DNA of 64,000 nucleotides from Gordius sp. MW1. Taxonomy: Eukaryota > Nematomorpha > Gordioida > Gordea > Gordiidae. The notes under the pieces are model-generated. The model made no database searches and was not told the origin of the DNA. It saw only the letters and a program-made list of their open reading frames with translations. The position numbers and the translations under genes were made by a program. Position 1 is the stretch's first letter, and every line of letters starts with the position of its first letter. The stretch lies in assembly GCA_964036665.1 (NCBI GenBank), contig OZ038532.1:6882001-6946000 (forward strand), given 5' to 3'. Of the stretch, positions 35,408 through 45,694 are shown one piece after another.

Positions 35408-36041
35408 ATATAATTGTAATATGTCCGCAGATCCTTTTATTTCAATAAAATAATATGTACACTTGGTGAATTAAATAATTGTAATATCGATCGGATAAAG
35501 TAAATATTGGACGATGGCCGGAGCGATTAATCCGTACAACCTATAGGTTAGAGTGAGTGACGTATGCGGGCAAAATGACGGTATCGGATTACGGGACATT
35601 TGGCTCTTGTTAGATAATTGCCGCGAGACCCACGTGTTCTAAAGATGTGAAATAGACATGTCCCTCCTGCAGGACTAACGTGTCCTGAACAGAAAAATTA
35701 GTATCTCCTCCCGCAGGACTAAATATCAAATTAAATAACTGATCATTTCACGGTCAACTTCTCACTATTTAACCTTGTCGATGCACTTCTCAATTTGCAT
35801 GAGGGATGCCGACCGTTCGATGTACTGCACATCTCCACTAATATGAGACATGCCTTTTACATATTCGTCTGCTTCTAATTAGTGCCCATTTATTCGCATA
35901 ACTATTTACATTACATTTTATTCACACACCCGTTACTTTAAACATTATTCCCACCATTAGTTGGCCAGATACAACATGCTATCTCATTTGCGTAAGCGCG
36001 TAAACGTTAAGTGATTTAACTACTTGAACACAGCTACAACA
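35408..36041 (-). mobile_element. LTR-like sequence, reverse orientation
   Basis: This is the reverse complement, diverged, of 31701-32290: it starts TGTTGTAGCTGTG at 36041 and ends near ataaaaggatctgcggacat. Shared blocks include cacgtgggtc, gcatccctcat and ctttatccgatc. Its inner border abuts the RPDG-domain fragment at 34840-35395. It is inverted relative to the first LTR, so the two do not bracket a standard element. Confidence 0.6.
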
Positions 36042-36654
36042 AATTGTAAAACAATAAAATTAATTAAGACTGCATTAATATGTTTGTAAATATTGAAAAA
36101 TTTACAAGACTATATTTATATTTAACATTTGAGTTTATTCATTGCAGCCCTTTCAAAAAATGTGAGATAGATACTACCTTGAATATATTATTGAATAAAT
36201 CTTATAAAATATTAAGATAAATTAACATAGAGCAATAATTCAAACTGCATTAATATGTTTGTAGATATTGAAAAATTTGATATCTAATTAATACTATATT
36301 TATACTTACTTGCAATTAAACATTAGCGTTTATAATTCCTGCCCTCTTAAAAATTTGAGATAGATACTATACTTTTAATATGTTATTGAATAAAATGTCT
36401 TATAAAATATTAAGATAAATTAACATAAAGCAATAATTAAGACTGCATTAATATGGTTGTAGATGTTGAAAATTTTAATATCTGCGATTAAGACTATATT
36501 TGTATTTGCTACTTAATGGTTTATTGTATACATTTTAACAAATTAAATGTGATTCATACACAATTTTTTTAAGGTTGCACCTAGATCTAGCTCTTGAATT
36601 AATGGATTAAAAGTACATAATATTATTGGGGATGTGATAAAACTTTCAAAATAA

Positions 36655-37410
36655 AATCTTTGGTTTGTGATGGATCGGGTCACGAGTGGCTAGAAGCTTA
36701 TCCCAGCTCACTTTCTGAATTGATGTTGGAGGACCCAGAGCTAGCATACTCCATCGCCCTCAGACTAGGTATTCCCTTTCCAAGGGAATATTCCTGCCGC
36801 AACTGCTCCCAGAACATAGGCATTTATTCAAGGCACCCCCTACACTGCTTTTACAATAAATTTAATTACATAAGGCACGAAAAGGTGAATAGCCTTAAGC
36901 CGCTTTTAAAAAAGCCAATATCCCTTCCGTCTTAGAGCCGTCAGACCCTTCGTTGGAGTGAAGAATGCGACCAGGCGGCTCTACCCTCATCCCTTGGCAA
37001 AATGGTCTACCCCTTAAATGGGATTTAACCTGCATAGACATTTTCGCTCCCTCTAACCAGAACTACAATGCTCTGACCCTCGCCGAACACCGCAAAACGG
37101 TAAAATACCAGGCCCTCCTACCCTCTAGTATCTTTACCCCTATCGTTGCCTCGTGTTCTGGGACTTTTGGTCCTGCCGCCATCAAGCTTTTTGAAGATAT
37201 CAGCCGTCGCTGCCCGCCCTCTAAATTCTCCACAAATTTTTTACTTAAACAAAATTCGTATCTTTATCGCCAAGTACAATTTTAAATCCCTGGCCGACAG
37301 CTGGCCTCTTTTATTAGATGTGATTTTTTTTATACCCGCTCTTATATTTTTCGAATTTTAACGCTTCGTTTTTATAATGTTCTTACTTTCAAATAAACAA
37401 TATATACTTT
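36655..37410 (+). pseudogene. RPDG-domain retroelement fragment with 3' tail
   Basis: Encodes GSGHEWLEAYPSSL, LAYSIALRLGIPFP, a Cys/His block SCRNCSQ..HPLHCFYNKF, then (after frame changes near 36895 and 36960) IPSVLEPSDPSLEW, MRPGGSTLIPWQNG, LKWDLTCIDIFAPSNQ, LAEHRKTVKYQAL and SGTFGPAAIKLF. It ends in an AT-rich tail with AATAAA. It is the longest of four copies in this window, all lacking an RT domain and starting at about the same point. I name the domain by pattern only. Confidence 0.68.
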
Positions 37411-37525
37411 AAAAAAAACATATGGAAATTAGAAAATCGTAGAAATAACATTATTGTAGGTTCGGGATTCTGCGTTTTCGGGATTATGCCCACTTAACCA
37501 TTCTCACTTATAAATGGATTTAGCG

Positions 37526-38667
37526 TAGAGGCCTGCAAATTCACTTTTTTTCAACCCGAACCCGACCCGACCCGAAAGCGTTTTTAAAATTTCTACCCGA
37601 ACCCGACCCGACCCGAAAGCGTTTTTAAATTTTCAACCCGAACCCGACCCGACCCGAAAGCGTTTTTAAATTTTCAACGACTCGAACCAGTAGAAAAATT
37701 TGAGGATGAAAAATTTATTCGACAGAAATGATCATACAAAATTTGATTAATAAATTTATTAAATTGATTTACTATAATTATGTATAAATATTATGGCGTC
37801 TACAATTTCGGGGCGTAAATTAGACCTTCTCTCTTCTATAATTCTTCCAGCAGTGGAAAAGGACCTCTCACTACTGGTAGAAGAAGCTGGTATGGCCAAA
37901 AATTTACGAGCCAATAGGGACAATGTCGGATATTTACATGAATTAATCTTCCACCATTCCAAAAGCTTTTTGAAGCTGTATACACATTTTTTTCAAGCAT
38001 ATTCTTTATCTTATGTTGCATATTTTCATTTTGGTCATTCTTATTCACTTAAATAAAATTAGTGTCATAGATATATATATTGGTAGGGTAGGATGTAGGA
38101 ATAATAGATTTACTTTTTTGTTGATTTATAAGTATGTAGTTATATCTTTTTTTAGTTAAATTTCTAATTTACTCTAAAGACTATAAACAATAATAAATAA
38201 TCATTTGTTAATATTTTACCTTTCGTTATTCGACTTTAAATTGAATAATGTAGTTAAATTTATAATCTTCTCTATAGAGTATAGAATAGACTATAAACAA
38301 TTAAAAAATACTCATTTGTTAATATTTTACCTTTCGTGATTCAGCTTTAAATTTAAATTTGCCTCCAAATTAAACGAATAAAAAAATCGAAAAGGAAATT
38401 GATTCTATGAATGAATGAATATAATTAGTTTAGTCATACAATTCGATATTGTATAACTAAAAGTATAGAAAATAGCATTAATTTAACAAATACGTTTCGT
38501 TCATTTTGTAATGTAAGATTCATATCCTTTGACCCGACTCTATAAATCCAACCCGACCCGACCCGAATGCATTCTAAAATTTTCAACCCGAACCCGACCC
38601 GAAAATTTTTCTAACCCGACCCGACCCGACCTCGGGTCGGGTTTCGGGTGACCCGTGCAGGCCTCTA
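37526..38667 (-). mobile_element. hAT element with exact 8-bp target duplication
   Basis: The 8-mer atttagcg occurs exactly on both sides (37518-37525 and 38668-38675). The ends TAGAGGCCTGCA and TGCAGGCCTCTA are perfect 12-bp inverted repeats. The subterminal regions carry many AACCCGACCCGACCCGAA motifs. The minus strand holds a transposase C-terminal remnant (see 37759-37962). About 1.14 kb, non-autonomous. Confidence 0.92.
37759..37962 (-). pseudogene. hAT transposase C-terminal dimerisation domain (hATC) remnant
   Basis: The strand encodes YPTLSLLARKFLAIPAS followed by STSSERSFSTAGRII, RRSNLRPEIVDA and IFIHN. This is the hATC signature (LAxxFLaIPaSsxxsERxFStaGrii). A second frame upstream (37836-38048) probably continues the same domain after a frameshift. 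The rest of the transposase is deleted. Confidence 0.88.
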
Positions 38668-38675
38668 ATTTAGCG

Positions 38676-39032
38676 TAAAAAATGGGCAATGTATTCAAAA
38701 AATCGCGGTTATTTGTCATTTATAAATATTACCATTAATCAGATTTCACTTATAATTTCAACTGTACAATCAATTACAATTCTTGACCTATACCCTATTA
38801 TATTTAATTAAAAAAATTCAATGCCAGCTTGTTCTTATTAACTTTTAATTTTAAATATATGCTTTAATATTTATTATATTTCTAAATATGTATTTTTACC
38901 ATAAAAATTAAATTAAAATATTTTTTTATCAAATTATATTTTTTAATTCATATTTATAAGAGTGTCTCATTTGTATTGTAGTGGAGCTGTGAAATAGTAG
39001 AGTTGACTAGGATACATACATTTCTATTCAAC
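38676..39032. other. Upstream region of ORMDL
   Basis: AT-rich sequence between the hAT element and the ORMDL start codon, presumably promoter and 5' untranslated region. I cannot point to a TATA box with confidence. Part of 38954-39151 on the minus strand is only the shadow of the ORMDL exon. Confidence 0.35.
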
Positions 39033-39658
39033 ATGAATGTAGGGTCAAATGCGATTGAACCTGATCCAAATACCTCATGGCTTAATAGCAGAGGCGTTTG
39101 GTTATCATATATCTTATTCATTGCTATTCTCCATTTATGCATCTTAAGCATACCTTTTTTAAGTGTTGCTTGGGTTTGGACTCTTACAAATACTTTTCAT
39201 AATATTGTAAGACATCAATATAAATCAAAAGTGTTTTTATCAAATAAATTAACCATGTTACTTGTCTAATTATTTTGAAAAATAACACCTCAATGTTATA
39301 TAATTTTTTATTGTAAGGCCTTATTTGTTTTACTCCATGTGACCAAGGGAACACCTTGGTTTACACCTTTGGATCAAGGAAAAAATAGGAGATTTACTCA
39401 TTGGGAACAAATCGATAATGGCCGCCAGTTTACAGCTACTAGAAAATTTTTTACAGCTATTCCAATTATATTGTAATGATTTTATATTTTAATTTTGTTA
39501 AATTTTAATTGCTATTTTTTAGATTTTTTCTTACTAGTTTCTACACAAAATACGATGGTACACATTTTTTCATAAACACAGCATCTCTCCTTCTAGTTTT
39601 ACTACCAAAACTGCCACAATTTCACGGTGTTAGGATCCTAGGAATAAATAAATATTAA
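39033..39658 (+). CDS. ORMDL: ORMDL family protein (complete, 3 exons)
   Basis: Exons 39033-39206, 39318-39472 and 39523-39658 join in frame at GT/AG borders to give 154 residues; ORMDL proteins are normally about 153. The start [20 protein letters not shown] matches the family N-terminus. Exon 1 continues with membrane segments ending [10 protein letters not shown]. Exon 2 has [10 protein letters not shown] and [13 protein letters not shown] followed by TRKFF. Exon 3 has [19 protein letters not shown] and ends [10 protein letters not shown]. ORMDLs are ER membrane proteins that bind serine palmitoyltransferase and restrain sphingolipid synthesis. The introns are short (111 and 50 bp). The stop codon overlaps AATAAATAAATATTAA, so a polyadenylation signal may lie within the last codons. 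No family-defining residue seems missing. Confidence 0.97.
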
Positions 39659-41330
39659 TATTGCTATTTATTATATATTTATTAATATATAATGATATCA
39701 AAACTTAATATATATATCCAATTGTTATAATGTATATTTTAATAATTGTTATTTTTAATTACATTTTGTATTCTCTCAACCTTTTTAGAAGTGTTTTTAG
39801 GCATATTTTACTAAATGTTGAAGTTGTTTTGTTCACAAGTTAAAATATACATGGATCATTCTGAATTGGACTATACACATAGCCAATTTGCAGCCTTTTT
39901 AATGCAATAATAAAAAATTTATAGTAATGCAAGATTTATAAATTTATGGTGGTATAGGGTAAAACACCCCCCCCCTGTCACCCTTCTACCTCAAATATAA
40001 AGGATAAACCCAATGATGATTAGATATTATACGCAATTTTGTATGAAATGATTTACCAAGTCACATAGTGTGGAGATCCAAATGTTTTTAGCTAAACAAA
40101 ATGAACAACTCTTCTAATTTTTTTTTAAATTTTAATGCTTTTAAAGTATTGCTTTTCTATGGACACTTTGAGTCATTATAACTTATATGTTGCAAACATT
40201 TTTGCTTCAATTTAATATGTCTAAATTTTATGTGCGAAATAAATAATTAATATTCAATCTTAATATATTTAAAAAGATCACTCTTTACATCATATTTTTT
40301 TTCATAATCAACATCTTATTTGATTGTTCAAAGCTTTTATATACATGCACACTTTAAAATTCTATATATTATTTTAAATTTGACTATTTTAAACCTGTAA
40401 TTTTTATCACTGATTTTATTTAAAGTTATACTTAAATCTGATGTATATGAAGTTTAGACCATCTCACTCGTTATAATTTATTTAAGCTTTTTAAAACCTT
40501 CCACTAAAAATAATAATTTGTTTAAAATATATATAGAAGTTCAATAGATTATTCAATAAATATCTTTCTATATTATATTAATTATTTCTAATTAGTTACA
40601 AATGCTCAAATGTGGTTTGAACATTTCACTTTCTTGTATTTATAAAATTTTATTGAAGGTTAGAATAAAGTGCTAGTATTTTTTTTAACTGCACACATAA
40701 TATGATTATAACCTATACAGAATTATATAAAGGGGAATGTAATTTTCTTTCAATGCTATAAGATTGCCTCTATTTTCATGTGAATTGAGTTTTAAAGGGG
40801 CTGACTTTTATTTGTACAATTTTAACGGAGTATACTTTATTAAATGTAAGCTAATAATAAAAATGCCTATAGAATAGTTGTAAATTTCAATGGTAATTTT
40901 ACGAGAACACATCACCAGAATAGCTAAGTTTGAAGGGCCAAACTTTGGTTTCTTTTAGATGAGGCCAGGGTACATGTAAAGCACTTGGGCCCAAGCATGA
41001 CCCCAATTGGAGCATGGGTTGGGCCTGATGGACCAACCTGACCCACAACTAAGAAGATGACTTAAATAAATCAGATCTTTTCGAATAAATATCTTCGTAC
41101 AGTGTACTTGATTGAGCTTTTAAATTCCAGCCCCTCCTCCCTGTATATTATAATTTTTGATCAAAATTGTAGATTTTAGTGTAAAATTGCTATATATTAC
41201 CTCAACAATAAAATAAGACGAGTATTCATAAAGCTTATTTGTATTAATCCTTTTTTACTAAATTGTAGCAAGTTAGATTGGATTCTTCATTTATCGTACT
41301 TCTTGTTTCAAATGGGTGTTATTTAAATGG
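39659..41330. other. AT-rich region downstream of ORMDL, no gene seen
   Basis: About 1.7 kb of AT-rich sequence. A G+C-richer patch near 40914-41050 has an acceptor-like tttcttttag but no frame that I can attribute to a protein. Confidence 0.4.
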
Positions 41331-41332
41331 GT

Positions 41333-41475
41333 GCCATATCAACTCGCCGAAATAGGAGACATTTTCTGATTGGTGCGAAAAATGTGCCTTAGCTTATTAA
41401 CCCTAACCCATCAACCAATCACAAATTTGGGGACTTTTTTTAGCTGGGGGACATTATTTTCGGCGAGTAGACGGG
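41333..41475. mobile_element. MITE with CGGCGAGT ends
   Basis: AAATGGGTGCCATATCAACTCGCCGAAA on the left is inverted on the right (TTTCGGCGAGTAGACGGGTCACCATTT), about 140 bp apart, flanked by ATTTAAAT on both sides. Non-coding interior. Confidence 0.65.
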
Positions 41476-42009
41476 TCACCATTTAAATGCACAGTGAAAA
41501 ATTTCATAATGCTCAGTAATTTGTGCTCATTTTTTTAAAAGTGTCCAGTTTTTTATATAAAAAATGATCAGTAATTTTTCCAAAGATGTTCAATTTCTCT
41601 TTAAATTGTTCAGTTTATTTTTTTCTGTACAAACAGTTTTGTCAGATTTTTAAAAAGTCTATTCAAGAATATACAGTATTTTGTGCGGGGTTATTTAATT
41701 GTTTAAATGGCCTAAAAGGCTTGTTTTACAAATAATTATTAGATTGTACAAAACTTAGAGAGCTCCATAATAAATTTATTTAATCGTTGTGAGTTATTAA
41801 AGTAAATTTGCATATATCTTTTAAGCTTACGAAATAATTAGACAGACTATAATGAATAAATGGGGTTAGCCTTAAGAGGAAGGGCTACCCTTTAAATTTA
41901 ATTTCTTACAAATTTAGCTAATTATGTTTAAAATTTAAATATTTCATCATTTTACGGTCCCAAATCATTTTTTAGACATTTTCCTACCCCCGCAAATCCT
42001 GGCCACACT
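41476..42009. other. AT-rich spacer, no gene seen
   Basis: Several loosely repeated (g/t)TCAGTTT/AATTTGTGCTC motifs occur at 41500-41640, but no clear element or gene. Confidence 0.35.
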
Positions 42010-42181
42010 CATGCAATCTAATATATAGCCAGGTTTTGGATTAGGGGGGGGGGGCCCAACGTTTAGATATTCAATTAGAGGGGAGCAAAACATATATTTT
42101 TTAGTTTTTCAAAGTTTTTGCATTAAAATTTTTTCGTAATTAAAGGGGGCACAGCCCCCCCCCACTTGGGCTACGCCCATG
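42010..42181. mobile_element. GTAGCC-type MITE with degraded left end
   Basis: TAGCCAGGTTTTGGATTAGGGGGGG on the left and CCCCCCCACTTGGGCTACGCCCATG on the right correspond to the family at 49466-49618; the outermost CATGGGCG of the left end is lost. Confidence 0.6.
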
Positions 42182-42262
42182 AATATATTTATAAATATTT
42201 ACCAATATAATTCATATCAATATACTGATAAGGCATAATTTTAAAATAAAGGTCCATTACAC

Positions 42263-42700
42263 CAGTGATTCTTAACCTGGGAATCGCGACCCCCTAGGGG
42301 GTCGCGAGAAGTTTGCCGGAGGGCCGCCAAATTTTTTTAGAATAAAATAAAAATATTCAGAAAAGCTTTAGAAAAAATACTCACAAGGGATTCGAACTTG
42401 TTGCTTTCTCTTTGTTTACATTTAAAAGACGTTCGCTATAATCACTCACACCCTGCTATTTTGATGACAATAATTGGGTCGCTAAATTGTCATATCTAGC
42501 GGATATTTTTACAATTCTAAATCAGTTGAATATATCTATGCTAGGACCTAAATCTGATATTTTTACTATGCATAACAAAATTGAGGCTGTGAAAATGAAA
42601 TTACAAAGATGGATTCAAAGAATAGACTCAAATATATATGAAAAGTTTCCATTCTATTCACAACTAATCTCTGATTCAAAATTTCAATTCGAGAAAGAAA
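42263..42700 (+). pseudogene. hAT transposon remnant (ZBED5/FAM200-like transposase piece)
   Basis: A typical hAT left end CAGTGATTCTTAACCTGGG followed by the GCGACCCCCTAGGGGGTCGC hairpin lies at 42263-42303. Downstream, 42475-42690 encodes WVAKLSYLADIFTILNQLN, GPKSDIFTMHNKIEAVK and a KLQRWIQRID run. This pattern is that of hAT-derived transposase proteins such as ZBED5, FAM200 and SCAND3. The frame is cut off by the retroelement that begins at about 42711. The other end of the transposon was not found beyond 47161. Confidence 0.75.
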
Positions 42701-42797
42701 ATGTAAATCATTTTTCTCTCTGTTTACACGTTTACGCATTCTGCCCCAATTTTTATCATCGCTTATCTTCCCTAAAATTTATTCCTTTCCCCGCTAG

Positions 42798-43502
42798 AAG
42801 ACTAAAAAAGGACCAAGTGACGGCGTAACGAGCCCGCGTAACCCGTCGAGTCCGGTGAAAGCCGCGACTCCGGGCACGAGCTCCGCCAATCTGATTGCAG
42901 ATCTGATCACTTTTCAAAAGGAACAGGCAATTGCGAACCAGGAGCAGGCAAGAGCGAATCAGCGGCAGATTGATGCTATGAGGGAAATGCTAGCCAATTC
43001 CTTGTCGGTCGTAGGCACATTAGCCCAAAGGCCCCAGGAAGTTCCCCAGCCTATGCAATCAATGCAAATGCCGTCCACGGTGCAAATAATCCCAGCACCG
43101 GAGCCCCCAAAGACGCCGACTCTCATCTGCGAGGAGATCAAAAAACACACGGCAGGGCTCGAAGAACTTCTCAAGGACCCAGACCAGCAGGTCCACAAAA
43201 GGGACCGGCATGAGGCCAAATACGCCATCCTCATGTCACAAATCTGCACACCAGCGTCCCCAGTAGAAGTACTAACAGCGCATGATAAACAATTAAAGAC
43301 GCTGTGCCTAGCGATCAAGTATAATTGGGCAACAGCTATCAAGCATGACACAACATGGCTAACCGACATGGGATTCCAAAACGTGGACATAACAGTCCCT
43401 AAATCCCCAAAAAAGGCGTTTTTTCCAGGCGCTGGCAGGGGCCGAGGCAGCAAGCCGGGCCGACACTTCAAAAAGAACGCGGCCCCTGCCCCGCGTTCGT
43501 AA
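42798..43502 (+). CDS. Gag-like protein region of the retroelement
   Basis: An open frame with no ATG at its start runs to a TAA at 43500-43502. Early residues are Ser/Pro-rich, then a Gln/Glu/Ala-rich helix-forming stretch (KEQAIANQEQARANQRQ), then a region with EEIKKHTAGLEELLKDPDQ, and a basic Gly/Arg-rich end (PGAGRGRGSKPGRHFKK) that could bind nucleic acid. No CCHC zinc knuckle is present. It is called gag-like by position and composition only. The same frame continues past stops into the RT, so the original product may have been one polyprotein. Confidence 0.6.
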   Translation, partial: KTKKGPSDGVTSPRNPSSPVKAATPGTSSANLIADLITFQKEQAIANQEQARANQRQIDAMREMLANSLSVVGTLAQRPQEVPQPMQSMQMPSTVQIIPAPEPPKTPTLICEEIKKHTAGLEELLKDPDQQVHKRDRHEAKYAILMSQICTPASPVEVLTAHDKQLKTLCLAIKYNWATAIKHDTTWLTDMGFQNVDITVPKSPKKAFFPGAGRGRGSKPGRHFKKNAAPAPRS

Positions 43503-43589
43503 GCTAATACAGCAAACCGTCAGTCGTTGGGAGTACGGGCCCTCGGGCGAACCGACTCCCAATGGGGATAAAGAACAAGGGTCTCCCGA

Positions 43590-44750
43590 ATGGTGGCAAC
43601 AAATCAAATCTTTCTTAGGGAGACCCGACAACAGCTTTTTTCCCCCGCGCAACCCAACGACGACGACGACAATCCTGCGCATCCGCCAACACCGCCACCA
43701 CGGGACTATCCCGCGCCGCCAACCGACGTTAACACTCGCGTAAACCCCAACGATGAGCCTGTCGCGGTTGACTGAGGATCTGGATGTATTTCAAATCTCG
43801 TAAATAAGCACAAGCACTTGTTCTTATGGGGAAGAGAGAGCCTTACAACAAAACCGACAGGGCCCTTGGATATAAAAACAACAAGGCTCAAACCGCATCC
43901 GCTGATGTCCGAGTTTACCCTAAAAGTCGCTTTTGATGGGTTCAAGCCACCATTAGACTACCCAAAAATCCAAAAGAATGGTGGGCTCTTCAAGCCAGGA
44001 AAGGGTGGCAATATCTCGAAAGGTAGTCCCAGCTATTTTACGACCATGAAAGAAGAGGACGTTGTATCGGAGACGCAAGCGCTCGCCATCACGTTCTCCA
44101 CCTTCTTCATAGCTAAACGCAACGGGGACGCCAGGGTTATCACAGACCTGTCCGAAGCGTCAAAGAACTTCGTACATTTACCTGTGAAGCTGGCCACAAT
44201 CCCGCTGACAGCAAGGCAACTCGCCAAAGCCAACTACGCGGTGAAAATAGACCTGAAGGCGGCCTTTTTCAGTATTCCGCTCCATAAAAACTCCAGAAAA
44301 TTTTGCGGTCTCAAATGGAGAAACAAGCTGTACCAGTATAACGTACTGCCAATGGGGGCATCTTTTTCCCCTTTCGTACTACAAACTATCGTAGCAGACC
44401 TAGTCAAAACAGCAGTCAAACATTGTCACTACAATGTGTACCTCGACGACATACTTATCTTCGGGGAAGATGAAGACGAGGTCATGGAAGACCTGGGTAA
44501 CCTAGCACAAATGGCAAGCGACTGGGGGCTTACGATCAACACCAGCAAATCATCAGTCGTGCCAGAAACAAATCTGCAATATCTGTGGTTGGACATCAAC
44601 TTCGCAACGCATAGCATACATTGCTCGCTTGAAACGCAGACCAGACTCAAGCATGCGGCAGATATCCTGTACCTCTTCCTATCAACCCCCATTCCCCCTG
44701 CGGACTTCTCCCTGTTAGAAGCCTTGGGAGTTAAACTACTTCTATTATAA
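43590..44750 (+). pseudogene. Reverse transcriptase region of the retroelement
   Basis: It lies in the same frame as the gag-like region; only stops at 43500, 43569 and 43773 (TAA, TAA, TGA) separate them. From 43818 on it encodes FIAKRNGDARVITDLSEASK, AVKIDLKAAFFSIPLH (motif A Asp), NVLPMGASFSPFVLQTIV (motif B) and NVYLDDILIFGEDE (motif C catalytic pair, about 44436-44477), then LGLTINTSKS-like residues. All three catalytic aspartates are present. It loses frame near 44728, after which the next domain continues in another frame. Whether the stops are damage or readthrough sites is open. Confidence 0.8.
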
Positions 44751-45609
44751 CCTGACTGGGATGTCAAAACTCTTCACCACCTTTTACGCTATCTCAACGG
44801 GCAAAGGCACAAAACACGACCGGCCCCTAGCTAAACAAAAATTGGAAGGATGCTTAGCCCTGTTATCGCAAACCGTGCCACTCCAACACGACTACGACTC
44901 AACTATATATGCTGACGCATCTGATAACCACATAGGCATTGCGTGGAACAACCACAGCTTCTCAGTCTCTTTTGAAGAAGCAGCCAATGCAATCGGCATG
45001 GAATGGATTAACGTTGGGCATATAACAGCAACCGAGACACTGGCAACCGTATACGCATACTTACATGCTATACACAACGGATCCGAATACCCTCGAGTAG
45101 TAACGGACTCCACCACAGCATATTTCGTCCTACTAAAGGGAGGATCCAACTCACCCATAGTGGAAAGCATAATAGCCCACTTTATAGCCACGTACGACAT
45201 CTCTCACCTGTTGAAGCTTCACTTCAACTTACAGTGGACGCCATCCGACTCCAACCCTGCGGACACCCCCTTAAGGGAATGGATACCACCAAACCAGTAC
45301 TCAGTACCAGCACCAGTCAACAACGACGAGTTACTGGAAATGGGCCTGCTCAACCTCGAAAGTCCAGAAGACGAAATAGATCTCTCATTTTGGGAAAACG
45401 AAAATACGGGAGCGATCGACACAACTGGGTATAACGGAACACAAAACCCCAAGTCACGTGTTACGGACTATATAAACGTGAAACGCACCAGATCACTCAT
45501 TCGCTCTTTTTTCTCTCTGTTTACACGTTTACGCATTCTGCCCCAATTTTTATCATCGCTTATCTTCCCTAATATTTTCGTTTTATACATGAAATATTTG
45601 AAGTTGTAG
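44740..45609 (+). pseudogene. RNase H region of the retroelement
   Basis: Continues the RT after one frameshift. It encodes a connection region (LTGMSKLFTTFYAI) and an RNase H with TIYADASDNHIGIAW (first Asp), ATETLATVYAY (Glu) and VVTDSTTAYFVLLK (second Asp), followed by WTPSDSNPADTPLREW, as in RNase H domains of DIRS/LTR elements. Nothing like an integrase follows; the frame ends at 45609. The last 0.5 kb is duplicated at 46588-47161 with about 97% identity. Confidence 0.8.
45471..45476 (+). promoter_or_regulatory. TATA-like box in the retroelement 3' repeat
   Basis: TATAAA in the context ggactatataaacgtg lies about 37 bp before the start of the sequence that is repeated at the element's 5' end. 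Transcription starting about 25-30 bp downstream would begin close to that repeat. Also present in the duplicate at about 46957. Confidence 0.45.
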
Positions 45610-45633
45610 TAGTTTATTAAAGGTAAATAAACG

Positions 45634-45663
45634 CCCCTGGTGAAACAATTGCGTAACCAGGGG
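45634..45663 (+). terminator. 3'-end hairpin of the retroelement
   Basis: CCCCTGGT (45634-45641) pairs perfectly with ACCAGGGG (45656-45663) across a 14-nt loop, just after an AATAAA. It is conserved in the duplicate (47119-47148). It may be a recognition structure for reverse transcription or 3'-end formation; this is inference. Confidence 0.5.
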
Positions 45664-45694
45664 ATCTGGGAGAAGGGCTTAACCCTTCTCTCAG

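Larger units (their letters stand above)
42711..45676 (+). mobile_element. Gag/RT/RNase H retroelement, no integrase or protease seen
   Basis: A 70-bp sequence at 42711-42780 (tttttctctctgtttacacg... to cctaaaattt) is repeated at about 45508-45577, near the 3' end, giving short terminal direct repeats. Between them lie a gag-like region, an RT and an RNase H. The 3' end carries a TATA-like box (45471-45476), AATAAA (45626-45631) and a hairpin (45634-45663). I find no protease, DDE integrase or tyrosine recombinase. The RT is of the type with LPMGASFSP, related to the decayed copy at 25.7-27.6 kb. I cannot assign it firmly to the LTR or DIRS order. Confidence 0.75.
45102..45676 (+). repeat. 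Direct repeat copy A (retroelement 3' end)
   Basis: 575 bp, from aacggactccaccacag to ctgggagaagg, nearly identical to 46588-47161. It is the genuine 3' end of the gag/RT/RNase H element. Confidence 0.9.

Noticed and set aside
37560..37680. CCCGACCCGACCCGAA array as a possible telomere-like or CRISPR-like repeat
   Set aside because: It has no spacers and is mirrored at the other end of the hAT element, so it is the subterminal repeat of that element. No CRISPR array exists in the window.
40914..41050. G+C-richer patch after an acceptor-like tttcttttag
   Set aside because: No frame gives a recognisable protein and the neighbouring exon could not be found.
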